Source of the DNA: Bradyrhizobium sp.
GTDB lineage: Bacteria > Pseudomonadota > Alphaproteobacteria > Rhizobiales > Xanthobacteraceae
Assembly (NCBI RefSeq): GCF_016219575.1
Contig: NZ_JACRMG010000010.1
Location: forward strand, 83,858 to 147,857
Length of the DNA stretch: 64,000 bases
Direction: 5' to 3'
Shown here: one piece after another, positions 40,957 through 50,531 of the stretch
How the letters are laid out: the number at the start of each line of letters is the position of its first letter
Position numbering within the stretch: position 1 is the first letter of the stretch
Notes under the pieces: generated by a model
Databases searched by the model: none
The model's input: the letters and a program-made list of their open reading frames with translations, nothing else
What the model was told of the DNA's origin: nothing
Position numbers and translations under genes: made by a program

Positions 40957-41167
40957 GAGTTTGTGGCGGGCAGGCGATGACAAGCAATCCGCATATGCAA
41001 TTGCTTGCTCCGGCAGGGAGGCTTGGACAACGATGGCGATATGCCCCTGATTTGCCCGACGTGTCAAATGATATTCGCAAAATACGAATACGTCGGCCGG
41101 CGGCGCCGGCTACTGTGCATGGGGTTGTTTTCGAGTTTTTTGCTTTGCGGACCCTACGGCGCCCGCC

Positions 41168-42979
<1,812 letters not shown>

Positions 42980-43093
42980 GGGGCGCGGGATAGCACCCGC
43001 GACTCGGCCGGGCAACCATTATGGCCGTTTTCAAGGGCGTTTCTTCACGCCAAGCTGATTCCACAACGGCGAAAAAACCGCTACGCAGGGGCC

Positions 43094-44707
43094 ATGTCAT
43101 CAGCCACATTCTCGCCAGCGGCAGCGCGCGCCCGGCACAGGCTTTCGCTCCGCCGCCCGGCGGCGTGGCTCTATGCGCGCGCGGTCGATCCAAAGGGCGG
43201 TACGTGGTTCGTGATCGGCTTTGCGGCGGCTCATGCCGTGCTGTGGACGCTGATCCTGATCAATCTCAAGGCAGCGCAGGACGTCCACATGGACGTCGCC
43301 GAGGCGTTTGCCTGGGGCCAGCAATTCCAACTCGGCTATGGCAAGCATCCGCCGCTGTCCGGCTGGGTCGCCGGCCTCTGGTTCAAGCTGTTCCCGGTCA
43401 GGGATTGGCCGACCTACGCGCTCGCCATGACGGTCGTGGCATCCGGCATGGTGATCTCCTGGTTCACGGCGCTGCGCGTGGTGGACCGCCGGCGCGCGTT
43501 TTTCGTCGTCGTCATGCTCGCGCTCTACCCGATCTTCAACTTCAAGGGCTTCAAGTACAATCCGGACCTGCTGCAACTCGTCACCCTGCCGCTGCTGGTG
43601 CTGGCCTATCTCAACGCCTTCGAGAAGCGCGATGCGCGATCCGGCATCTGGCTCGGGCTCGCCGGTGCGCTGGCGCTGATGACCAAATACTGGGTGGTGA
43701 CCATGATCGGCGCGATCGGGCTTGCCGCGCTGATCCATCCCGAGCGGCTGCGCTTCCTCGCCTCGCCTGCGCCATGGGTGGCAATCGCAACGCTGATCGT
43801 TGCGATGTTTCCGCATCTGGTCTGGCTGAAGCAGGTGAATTTCGCGCCGTTCACCTATGCGGGCGACGTCTATGCCCACATCACTGCCGAGATGAGCAGG
43901 AACCTTGCGCTCGGCTATGTCCTGCACAATCTCGGACTGCTCGCGGCGCCCGCTGTGCTTGCGCTGCTCGCGTTGACCCTGGGGCTGCGCTGGCAGCCGC
44001 CGGCTGCGGTTGTCGCGCGCTCATGGTCGCGCGGGCCGAATCCAGGCGTCAACGTTTCGCAGGCACTGAACGTCTGGATGATCCAGTTCATCGTTGCGGT
44101 CGGCCCGCCGCTCGGCGCTCTGCTCTTCGTTGTCTACCTGAAGACCGATTGGGGAATATCGCTGTTCTTCCTGACGCCGCTGGCGCTCGTCGCCCTTCCG
44201 GTGCTGCGGGTGCGGCGTCTGGCGCTGTTCAACATCTCGGCCATCTGGCTGCTGATCACGCTCGGCACGCTGATCGCCTCACCCTGGATCGCGACGCAGG
44301 AGATGGCGACCAATTCCAGTGGACCGGCGACCTATGTCGCGCGATCGGAACTGGCGCGCGAATTGACCCAGGCCTGGCGCTCGCGATTCGGCACGCGCTG
44401 GGCGGTCGTCGCCGGCAACATGGACGTCAGCAACGCGCTCGCGTTCTACAGCACCGACCATCCCGCACCGTTCACGCCGGGCGAAGACTGGTCGGCGGGC
44501 CTGACGTCGCTCCAGGAAGCCCGCCGGCTCGGCTTCATCGGCGTCTGCGACACGGCGACCACGTGGAACCTTCCGGCATGCGAGGACTGGATGGCCAGGA
44601 ATGCGGGCAACGCCGAGCGGATCGTGATGACGACGCAACGGTTCTATCGAGGGCATCCCGGGCCCTCGCGAAACTGGAATGTCTTTTTCGTGCCACCGGC
44701 GAAATAA
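43094..44707 (+). CDS. Glycosyltransferase family 39-like membrane protein
   Basis: A 537-residue inner-membrane protein with about 11-12 helices. The first periplasmic loop has the acidic pair expected of the GT-C fold (DVHMDVAEAFAWGQQ) and is followed by GYGKHPPLSGWVAGLW, close to the pattern of ArnT/PMT_2-type transferases that use polyprenyl-phosphate sugars. The C-terminal 130 residues are soluble (ATYVARSELARELTQAWRSR... to FFVPPAK). ATG 43094 is preceded by CAGGGG. Long in-frame upstream sequence overlaps lepA on the opposite strand and is excluded. The acceptor (lipid A, hopanoid or polysaccharide) is unknown. Confidence 0.85.
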   Translation: MSSATFSPAAARARHRLSLRRPAAWLYARAVDPKGGTWFVIGFAAAHAVLWTLILINLKAAQDVHMDVAEAFAWGQQFQLGYGKHPPLSGWVAGLWFKLFPVRDWPTYALAMTVVASGMVISWFTALRVVDRRRAFFVVVMLALYPIFNFKGFKYNPDLLQLVTLPLLVLAYLNAFEKRDARSGIWLGLAGALALMTKYWVVTMIGAIGLAALIHPERLRFLASPAPWVAIATLIVAMFPHLVWLKQVNFAPFTYAGDVYAHITAEMSRNLALGYVLHNLGLLAAPAVLALLALTLGLRWQPPAAVVARSWSRGPNPGVNVSQALNVWMIQFIVAVGPPLGALLFVVYLKTDWGISLFFLTPLALVALPVLRVRRLALFNISAIWLLITLGTLIASPWIATQEMATNSSGPATYVARSELARELTQAWRSRFGTRWAVVAGNMDVSNALAFYSTDHPAPFTPGEDWSAGLTSLQEARRLGFIGVCDTATTWNLPACEDWMARNAGNAERIVMTTQRFYRGHPGPSRNWNVFFVPPAK

Positions 44708-44732
44708 CGCCGGGGCCAATGGGAGGGCTAAA

Positions 44733-45527
44733 ATGGATCTCGATCTCTCGGGCAAGCTCGCGCTCGTCACCGGTTCCACGCGCGGCATCGGGCTCGCCGC
44801 TGCCAAAGGCCTCGCCGGGATGGGCGCCGAGGTGATCGTCAACGGACGCCAGCGCGGCGCGGTGGACGAGGCGATCGCGCAGATCAGGAAGATGGCGCCG
44901 AAGGCGAAGCTGCACGCGGCGGTCTTCGATCTCGGCGGCGCCGAGGGATGCGCGGCGCTCACGAAACAGTTCCCCGAGGTCGACATCCTCGTCAACAATC
45001 TCGGCATCTACGAGCCAAAGCCGTTCTTCGAGATCGAGGACGCCGACTGGTCGAGGATGTTCGAGGTCAATGTCATGAGCGGGGTGCGCATGACGCGGCA
45101 TTATCTGAAGCGGATGCTGGACAAGGACTGGGGCCGTGTGGTGTTCGTCTCCAGCGAGTCCGCAATCTTCGTGCCGAAGGAGATGGTGCATTACGGCTTC
45201 TCCAAGGCCGCGCAGCTCTTCATCGCCCGCGGCGCGGCCGAGCAGACCAAGGGCACCAATGTCACCGTGAATTCGGTGCTCCCGGGTCCGACCTGGGTCG
45301 AGATGGCGCCGACGCGCCTTGCCGCGCGCGCCAGGAGCATGGACACGACGGTCGAGGATCTCGTCGCGCGCACCTTCAGCGAACGCCGGCCGGCCTCGCT
45401 GCTGCAGCGCTACGCCCAGCCGGAGGAGATCGCGAACCTGATCTGCTATCTCTGCTCGAAGGCGTCGAGCGCGACCAACGGCGCCGCGCTGCGCGCCGAC
45501 GGCGGCATCGTGACCAATCCGTTCTGA
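44733..45527 (+). CDS. Short-chain dehydrogenase/reductase
   Basis: A 264-residue NAD(P)-dependent oxidoreductase. The cofactor motif is TGSTRGIG near residue 14, with NNLG near 90, the catalytic Ser in VSSESA and the YxxxK motif as YGFSKAA near residue 156. ATG 44733 has GGGAGGGCTAAA upstream. It follows the glycosyltransferase by 25 bases and may share its transcript; functional coupling is not evident. Confidence 0.92.
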   Translation: MDLDLSGKLALVTGSTRGIGLAAAKGLAGMGAEVIVNGRQRGAVDEAIAQIRKMAPKAKLHAAVFDLGGAEGCAALTKQFPEVDILVNNLGIYEPKPFFEIEDADWSRMFEVNVMSGVRMTRHYLKRMLDKDWGRVVFVSSESAIFVPKEMVHYGFSKAAQLFIARGAAEQTKGTNVTVNSVLPGPTWVEMAPTRLAARARSMDTTVEDLVARTFSERRPASLLQRYAQPEEIANLICYLCSKASSATNGAALRADGGIVTNPF

Positions 45528-45534
45528 GGCGGAC

Positions 45535-45861
45535 TCACGTCCCTTCTTCGTTGAACTTGTCGGCAATCAGCGCGGCAATCGCGTCGAGTGCGGCCTGCGC
45601 CTCGGGGCCTTTGGCGGAGACGAGGATCGTGGTGCCCGGTGCTGCCGACAGCATCATCAGGCCCATGATGGAGGTGCCGCCGACGGTTTCGCCGCCGCGC
45701 GTCACCCAGATCTCGGCCTCGAACTTCTCGACCAGCTGGACGAACTTGGCCGACGCGCGCGCATGCAGGCCGCGCTTGTTGATGATCAGGAGTTCGCGGG
45801 AGATCGCGTCGGGCGGCACGGCCGCCCCGGCATTGTTCGCGGGCGCCGCGTCGTCGCTCAT
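45535..45861 (-). CDS. Phosphocarrier protein HPr
   Basis: A 108-residue cytosolic PTS phosphocarrier. The EI-dependent phosphorylation site is His33 in KRGLHARASAKF, and the HprK regulatory serine is Ser64 in GGTSIMGLMML. The N-terminus is about 20 residues longer than standard HPr. It overlaps the EIIA gene by four bases. With EIIA and HprK it forms the truncated PTS found in alphaproteobacteria that lack sugar permease components. EI is not in the window. Confidence 0.93.
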   Translation of the reverse strand: MSDDAAPANNAGAAVPPDAISRELLIINKRGLHARASAKFVQLVEKFEAEIWVTRGGETVGGTSIMGLMMLSAAPGTTILVSAKGPEAQAALDAIAALIADKFNEEGT

Positions 45862-46259
45862 TTGCCGGCAAGCACGCGGCTGGCGATGGTGACGTATTTG
45901 CGGCCGGCTTCCTGGGCCATGGCGATCGCGTCGGGAAGCGAGCGCTCCTCGCGTACCTTGGCGAGCTTGACCAGCATGGGAAGATTGATGCCTGCGAGCA
46001 CTTCGACCTTGGGACGGCTCATGCAGGAGATGGCGAGGTTGGAAGGCGTGCCGCCGAACATGTCGGTGAGGATGGCAACCCCGTCGCCGCTGTCGACGCG
46101 GTTCACCGCCTCGATGATGTCGTTTCGACACAAATCGGAATCGTCTTCCGCACCGATCGTCACGGCTTCGATTTGCTTCTGCGGACCCATCACGTGTTCC
46201 AGAGCCGCCCTGAACTCGTCGGCAAGGCGCCCATGGGTCACAAGCACTAGACCAATCAT
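45858..46259 (-). CDS. PTS system EIIA component, mannose family
   Basis: A 133-residue cytosolic protein. The phosphoacceptor is His9 in GLVLVTHGRLADEF, followed by the EIIA-Man signature GDGVAILTDMFGGTPSNLA. The ATG at 46259 has AGGAG seven bases upstream. It accepts phosphate from HPr and has no EIIB/C/D here, so it most likely serves regulation. Gap to hprK is 135 bases. Confidence 0.93.
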   Translation of the reverse strand: MIGLVLVTHGRLADEFRAALEHVMGPQKQIEAVTIGAEDDSDLCRNDIIEAVNRVDSGDGVAILTDMFGGTPSNLAISCMSRPKVEVLAGINLPMLVKLAKVREERSLPDAIAMAQEAGRKYVTIASRVLAGK

Positions 46260-46394
46260 CAGGAAACTCCTCGCGGGTGCTCTTTGGTGCACCGCACGAA
46301 CGCGCCACTTTGACCATCCCGAGCCCCGGCGCAAGAGGGGTTCGCTTCGATTCGTCCCGGAAAATTGGGGCCGCTTCGGGAGGACGCGCCGGTG

Positions 46395-46916
46395 TTATTC
46401 CGTCGCGATAGTGGGGCTTATATGGTTAGCAATCCCTTTCGGGCAATCAGCCGAAGGTTGGTCATACCCCGTACCATCGGTTGTCGTCAGGGCCGCTACA
46501 ATCAGCGGCAATGGCGAAAACCGTAGATTTACGGGGATTCGCGGTAATTCAACACCATCTATTCCGGTGGTGAGTGCTTCGGCCGCAGGCAGCCGGTCGG
46601 CGTCCTCGGCGTCCAGGTCGACGATCAGGCCGACCACGGCCTGCTCGACATGCTCGATTCGACGGATGCCGAGGCCCCGGATCTCGATCAGCCCGGCCAG
46701 TTCCGGCGCCGGCCGCACGACCAGATTTCCGGTGCTTGTGTCGAGGTGGACACGGTCATCGCCGACCAGAATGGCCGGCGGAACCTGTCCCGCACGGCCG
46801 GCGAGAATCAGCTCGAAGGCGAGGCGCGACTTGCCCGAACCGGAGGGGCCGCGGATCAGGACGGCGCGCTCGCCGACCAGGACGGCAGAGCCGTGCACGG
46901 TGGGCTTGCCGGTCAT
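46395..46916 (-). CDS. hprK: HPr kinase/phosphorylase, short alphaproteobacterial form
   Basis: A 173-residue cytosolic kinase that phosphorylates HPr on its regulatory serine. The P-loop is GPSGSGKS at residues 23-30, and EIRGLGI is the family signature (residues about 78-84). The N-terminal domain of firmicute HprK is missing, as is usual in alphaproteobacteria. It overlaps chvG by four bases (ATGA), coupling ChvGI and PTS signalling genes. The C-terminal 35 residues are less conserved. Confidence 0.93.
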   Translation of the reverse strand: MTGKPTVHGSAVLVGERAVLIRGPSGSGKSRLAFELILAGRAGQVPPAILVGDDRVHLDTSTGNLVVRPAPELAGLIEIRGLGIRRIEHVEQAVVGLIVDLDAEDADRLPAAEALTTGIDGVELPRIPVNLRFSPLPLIVAALTTTDGTGYDQPSADCPKGIANHISPTIATE

Positions 46917-48724
46917 TGCGCCGGCAGCCTGACGACGAAGCGCGCGCCGGCAACCGTCGGCTGGCCGTCCTCGTCCGGCGCGCCCGCGCGGTTCTCCGCC
47001 CAGATGCGCCCGCCATGCGCCTCGATGATCTGCTTGGAGATCGACAGGCCCAGTCCCGAATTCTGGCCAAAGCCCTGGTGCGGCCGGTCGGTGTAGAAGC
47101 GCTCGAAGATGCGCTCCAGCGCGTCCTCGCGGATGCCGGGGCCGTCGTCGTCGACCACGATCTCGATCTCGGAGCGGACGCGGCGGCAGGTGATGCGCAC
47201 CTTCTTGCCTGCTTCCGAGAACGACTGTGCGTTGGAGAGCAGGTTCGAGACCACCTGTCCGAGCCGCGAGTCGTGTCCGGGCACCGCAAAGGTGTCGGAC
47301 GTGCCGCGGCCCTCGAAGCGGACTTCGACGGCGACATCATGACCGAGCCGGGTTTCATTGGCGACAGAAGCGAGCGTCGTCAGCAGGCGGCGCATGTCCA
47401 CCAGCGTCATGTCCTGGCGCTGCAACTCGGCGTCGAGGCGGCTGGCGTCGGAAATGTCCGAGATCAGCCGGTCCAGCCGCTTGACGTCATGCTCGATCAC
47501 CTCGAGCAGCCGGGCGCGGCTGGTTTCGTTGCGCGCCAATGGCAGCGTTTCTACCGCCGAGCGCAACGAAGTCAGCGGGTTCTTGAGCTCATGGGCAACG
47601 TCGGCGGCGAACATCTCGATCGCCTCGATGCGATTGTAAAGCGCGTCCGTCATGTCGCGCAGCGCGCCGGACAGATGCCCGATCTCGTCGCGGCGGCGGG
47701 TGAAGTCGGGGATTTCGACGCGGGTGCGGATTCGGCGGCGAACGCGCTCGGCGCTGTCGGCCAGCCGCCGCACCGGGCCGGCAATGGTGCTGGCGAGCAG
47801 CAGCGACAGCATGATCATGACGGCGGAGGCGACGCCGCCGATCTTCAGAATGGCAAGCCGCTCGTTGGTCACCATCTGGTCGATGTCGTCGCCCTGCGTC
47901 GACAGCAACAGCGCGCCATGCACCGCGCGGAAACGCTGCACCGGCACGGCGACGGAAACGATGACGGCGCCGCGATCGTTGACGCGCACCGCGCTGCTCT
48001 TCTGGCCTTCCAGCGAATGGGCGACTTCGGAATAGCCCCTGCCGTTGTCGAGCTCGCGATAGGCCGGCAGGTCGCCGCGGTTGAGCCAGGTGCGGACCGC
48101 GACCAGGCTACGCTCGAACACGTTGGGCTTGTCGTTGGATGGAGGCCCGAGCTCAATGCGCAGCACGTCGCCGCGGCCGAACAGATTGCGGCTGTCGATG
48201 ATCAGCCCGCCGTCGCGGTCGTAGATGCGGGCGCGGGTCTTGGTCGGCGAGATCAGCCGGCGCAGGATCGGCGCGACGCGTTCGGGATTGATCGGGAAGT
48301 CGGAATATTCGTCCGGGATGCCCATGCTCTCGCCGGGCTTGAGGTCGAGTAGCTTGTCGACATCGACGGTGGGCGTGTTGGTCTCCACCGTCGCGGAGGC
48401 TGCGATGGCCACCGCGATGATCTCGGCCTGCACGAGCAGGCTCTGGGCGCGGGCCTCGATCAGGCCGGCGCGGAATTGCGAGAGATAGAGGATGCTCGCC
48501 ACCAGCGCGACGAGCCCCGCCAGGTTGAGCGAGACGATGCGGCGCGTGAGGCTCGAGAAGGACAGCGCAAAGAAGAACTGCCAGGCGCGGTGCAGCCAGT
48601 TCACCGGACGTCGCCAGCCCTTCTCCGCCGGGCCTTGCACGGCAGACTCCTGCCGATCGAGCGACGGCGCGGCGTCCTCGGTGTGCAGTCCCTGATGGGG
48701 CGGCGTTCGATCAAGCACAGGCAA
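46913..48724 (-). CDS. chvG: Sensor histidine kinase ChvG (ExoS-like)
   Basis: A 603-residue inner-membrane kinase. Helix 1 lies near residues 56-80, a periplasmic sensor domain covers about 85-300, and helix 2 is near 300-325 (LKIGGVASAVMIMLSLLLAS). HAMP follows, then the phosphoacceptor box DVAHELKNPLTSL, the N box NLLSNAQSF, and G boxes DDGPGI and GLGLSIS. ChvG responds to acid or cell-envelope cues in rhizobia and agrobacteria and controls polysaccharide and gluconeogenesis genes through ChvI. It lies 102 bases after chvI. Confidence 0.94.
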   Translation of the reverse strand: MPVLDRTPPHQGLHTEDAAPSLDRQESAVQGPAEKGWRRPVNWLHRAWQFFFALSFSSLTRRIVSLNLAGLVALVASILYLSQFRAGLIEARAQSLLVQAEIIAVAIAASATVETNTPTVDVDKLLDLKPGESMGIPDEYSDFPINPERVAPILRRLISPTKTRARIYDRDGGLIIDSRNLFGRGDVLRIELGPPSNDKPNVFERSLVAVRTWLNRGDLPAYRELDNGRGYSEVAHSLEGQKSSAVRVNDRGAVIVSVAVPVQRFRAVHGALLLSTQGDDIDQMVTNERLAILKIGGVASAVMIMLSLLLASTIAGPVRRLADSAERVRRRIRTRVEIPDFTRRRDEIGHLSGALRDMTDALYNRIEAIEMFAADVAHELKNPLTSLRSAVETLPLARNETSRARLLEVIEHDVKRLDRLISDISDASRLDAELQRQDMTLVDMRRLLTTLASVANETRLGHDVAVEVRFEGRGTSDTFAVPGHDSRLGQVVSNLLSNAQSFSEAGKKVRITCRRVRSEIEIVVDDDGPGIREDALERIFERFYTDRPHQGFGQNSGLGLSISKQIIEAHGGRIWAENRAGAPDEDGQPTVAGARFVVRLPAQ

Positions 48725-48826
48725 GACTGCCGGTTGTTATTCTGGTCCCGCGACGCAATTCGCAGCCGCACTCTACCCCGGATGCGCGGCCGATGTCAGT
48801 CGGTACAGGCACGCGCCGGGCGCGCG

Positions 48827-49528
48827 TCAGGTTTCCTTGAAACGGTAGCCGACGCCGTACAGCGTCTCGATCATCTCGAAATCGTCGTCGACCATCTTGA
48901 ACTTCTTGCGCAGCCGCTTGATGTGGCTGTCGATGGTGCGGTCGTCGACATAGACCTGGTCGTCATAGGCCGCATCCATCAGCGCGTTGCGGCTCTTGAC
49001 CACGCCCGGGCGGGTGGCCAGCGCCTGCAGGATCAGGAATTCGGTCACCGTCAGCGTCACCGGCTCGTTCTTCCAGGTGCAGGTGTGGCGCTCCGGATCC
49101 ATCCGCAGCAGGCCGCGGTCGAGCGCGCGGGCATCCGGCTCCTTCGGGGCGGCGGTCGGATCCTTCGGCTGAGAGCGGCGAAGGACGGCTTTCACCCGCT
49201 CGACCAGCAGGCGCTGCGAGAACGGCTTGCGGATGAAGTCGTCGGCGCCCATCTTGAGGCCGAACAGTTCGTCTATCTCTTCGTCCTTGGAGGTGAGGAA
49301 GATTACCGGCAGGTCGGACTTCTGGCGTAGCCGCCGCAGCGTCTCCATGCCGTCCATGCGCGGCATCTTGATGTCGAGGATGGCGAGATCCGGTTGGCTG
49401 GTGCGGAAGCCGTCAAGCGCCGATGCGCCATCCGTATAGGTCATGATGCGATAGCCCTCGGCTTCGAGCGCGATCGACACGGATGTGAGAATGTTGCGGT
49501 CGTCATCGACCAGGGCGATTGTGGGCAT
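48827..49528 (-). CDS. chvI: Response regulator ChvI
   Basis: A 233-residue OmpR-family regulator. Phosphoacceptor Asp52 is in [12 protein letters not shown], acidic pocket Asp8-Asp9 in ALVDDD, and the conserved Lys in [10 protein letters not shown]. The winged-helix DNA-binding domain is residues about 130-230 ([35 protein letters not shown]). Partner of ChvG. Its start diverges from hugZ with a 219-base gap that should hold both promoters. Confidence 0.95.
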   Translation of the reverse strand: MPTIALVDDDRNILTSVSIALEAEGYRIMTYTDGASALDGFRTSQPDLAILDIKMPRMDGMETLRRLRQKSDLPVIFLTSKDEEIDELFGLKMGADDFIRKPFSQRLLVERVKAVLRRSQPKDPTAAPKEPDARALDRGLLRMDPERHTCTWKNEPVTLTVTEFLILQALATRPGVVKSRNALMDAAYDDQVYVDDRTIDSHIKRLRKKFKMVDDDFEMIETLYGVGYRFKET

Positions 49529-49747
49529 GAGCCTGCTTTCAGTAATGAGAGTGGCTTAAACGGCGCGCAATCCAGCGGTCCGCCGCATAAATGGGCTTTG
49601 AACTCGGTCAAACGAGCAATGCAAGCTGGGCTGAAGTGTGACCGAGTTCCGTTAAACGCGTCCCGAGGGAACTGCGTTCCAACCCATATGGGGGCTCGTT
49701 TAGCCCGAAAAAGAGACCAATTGCAATAACATGCCGGGAAATTCCTG

Positions 49748-50482
49748 ATGCAACCGACCCCCGATTTTAACCCTTCAAGTTTGGCCAAATCCCTGCTCCG
49801 CAGGAGCCGCCAGGGGGCGCTCGCCACCCTGATGGCCGGCAGCGGCGACCCCTATTGCTCGCTGGTTAACGTGGCCGCCAATCCGGATGCCGCGCCAATC
49901 CTGCTGATCTCGCGGCTGGCCGTGCATACGAAGAACATCCTGGCCGACGCCAGGGTCTCCCTGATGCTCGACGAGCGCGTGGCGGGCGATCCGCTGGAGG
50001 GCGCCCGCATCATGGTGGCTGGGCGGGCCGAGGAGCTTTCCGGTGAAGCCGCGGCGCTGGCGCGGCGCCGCTATCTTGCCGCGCATCCGTCCGCGGAAGG
50101 GTTCGCCGACTTCACGGATTTTGCCTTTTTCCGGATCGCGCCGTCGGGACTGCACCTCGTCGCCGGTTTCGGCCGCATCATCGACCTGAAACCGGCGAAA
50201 TTCCTGACCGACATCTCCGACGCCGCCGACCTGCTTGAAGCCGAGGCAAGCGCCGTCGCGCACATGAATGAAGACCATCGCGATTCGATGAACTTGTATG
50301 CGACGAAGTTGCTCGGCTCGGAGGCCGCCGATTGGCGTTGCACCGGATGCGACCCCGAGGGCATGGACATGCAGGTGGAGGGGCGCACCTTGCGCCTGCA
50401 ATTCCCGGAACGGGTCAGGACCGGAGCGGAATTGCGCAAGATTCTGGTGCGGCTGGCCGGCGAGGCGCGGGCGAAGCAATAA
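49748..50482 (+). CDS. HugZ-like heme utilisation protein
   Basis: A 244-residue cytosolic protein. Residues about 15-150 form a pyridoxamine-phosphate-oxidase-like split barrel (GALATLMAGSGDPYCSLVNV, ISRLAVHTKNILADARVSLM). Residues about 165-244 form the HugZ C-terminal domain with the conserved MNEDHRDSMNLYATKLLG, where the His-rich loop contributes to heme handling. HugZ members degrade or bind heme. Position between chvI and a TPR-CHAT gene is not typical in my experience and probably reflects local rearrangement. Confidence 0.88.
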   Translation: MQPTPDFNPSSLAKSLLRRSRQGALATLMAGSGDPYCSLVNVAANPDAAPILLISRLAVHTKNILADARVSLMLDERVAGDPLEGARIMVAGRAEELSGEAAALARRRYLAAHPSAEGFADFTDFAFFRIAPSGLHLVAGFGRIIDLKPAKFLTDISDAADLLEAEASAVAHMNEDHRDSMNLYATKLLGSEAADWRCTGCDPEGMDMQVEGRTLRLQFPERVRTGAELRKILVRLAGEARAKQ

Positions 50483-50531
50483 GCCTGTCCTGGCGTTGAA
50501 CGGCCTTTCAGCTTGGCGCGACCCATGCAGC

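Larger units (their letters stand above)
40683..41167. other. Intergenic region with palindromic repeat pair
   Basis: It contains two inverted copies of the 31-base repeat (40873-40903 and 40926-40956). A 51-63 codon frame from 41005 or 41041, containing CPTCQMIF, overlaps the end of lepA and lacks a ribosome-binding site, so I do not call it. Confidence 0.5.

Noticed and set aside
49529..49747. tRNA or small RNA between chvI and hugZ
   Set aside because: No cloverleaf or terminator hairpin could be folded by eye; treated as divergent promoter region.
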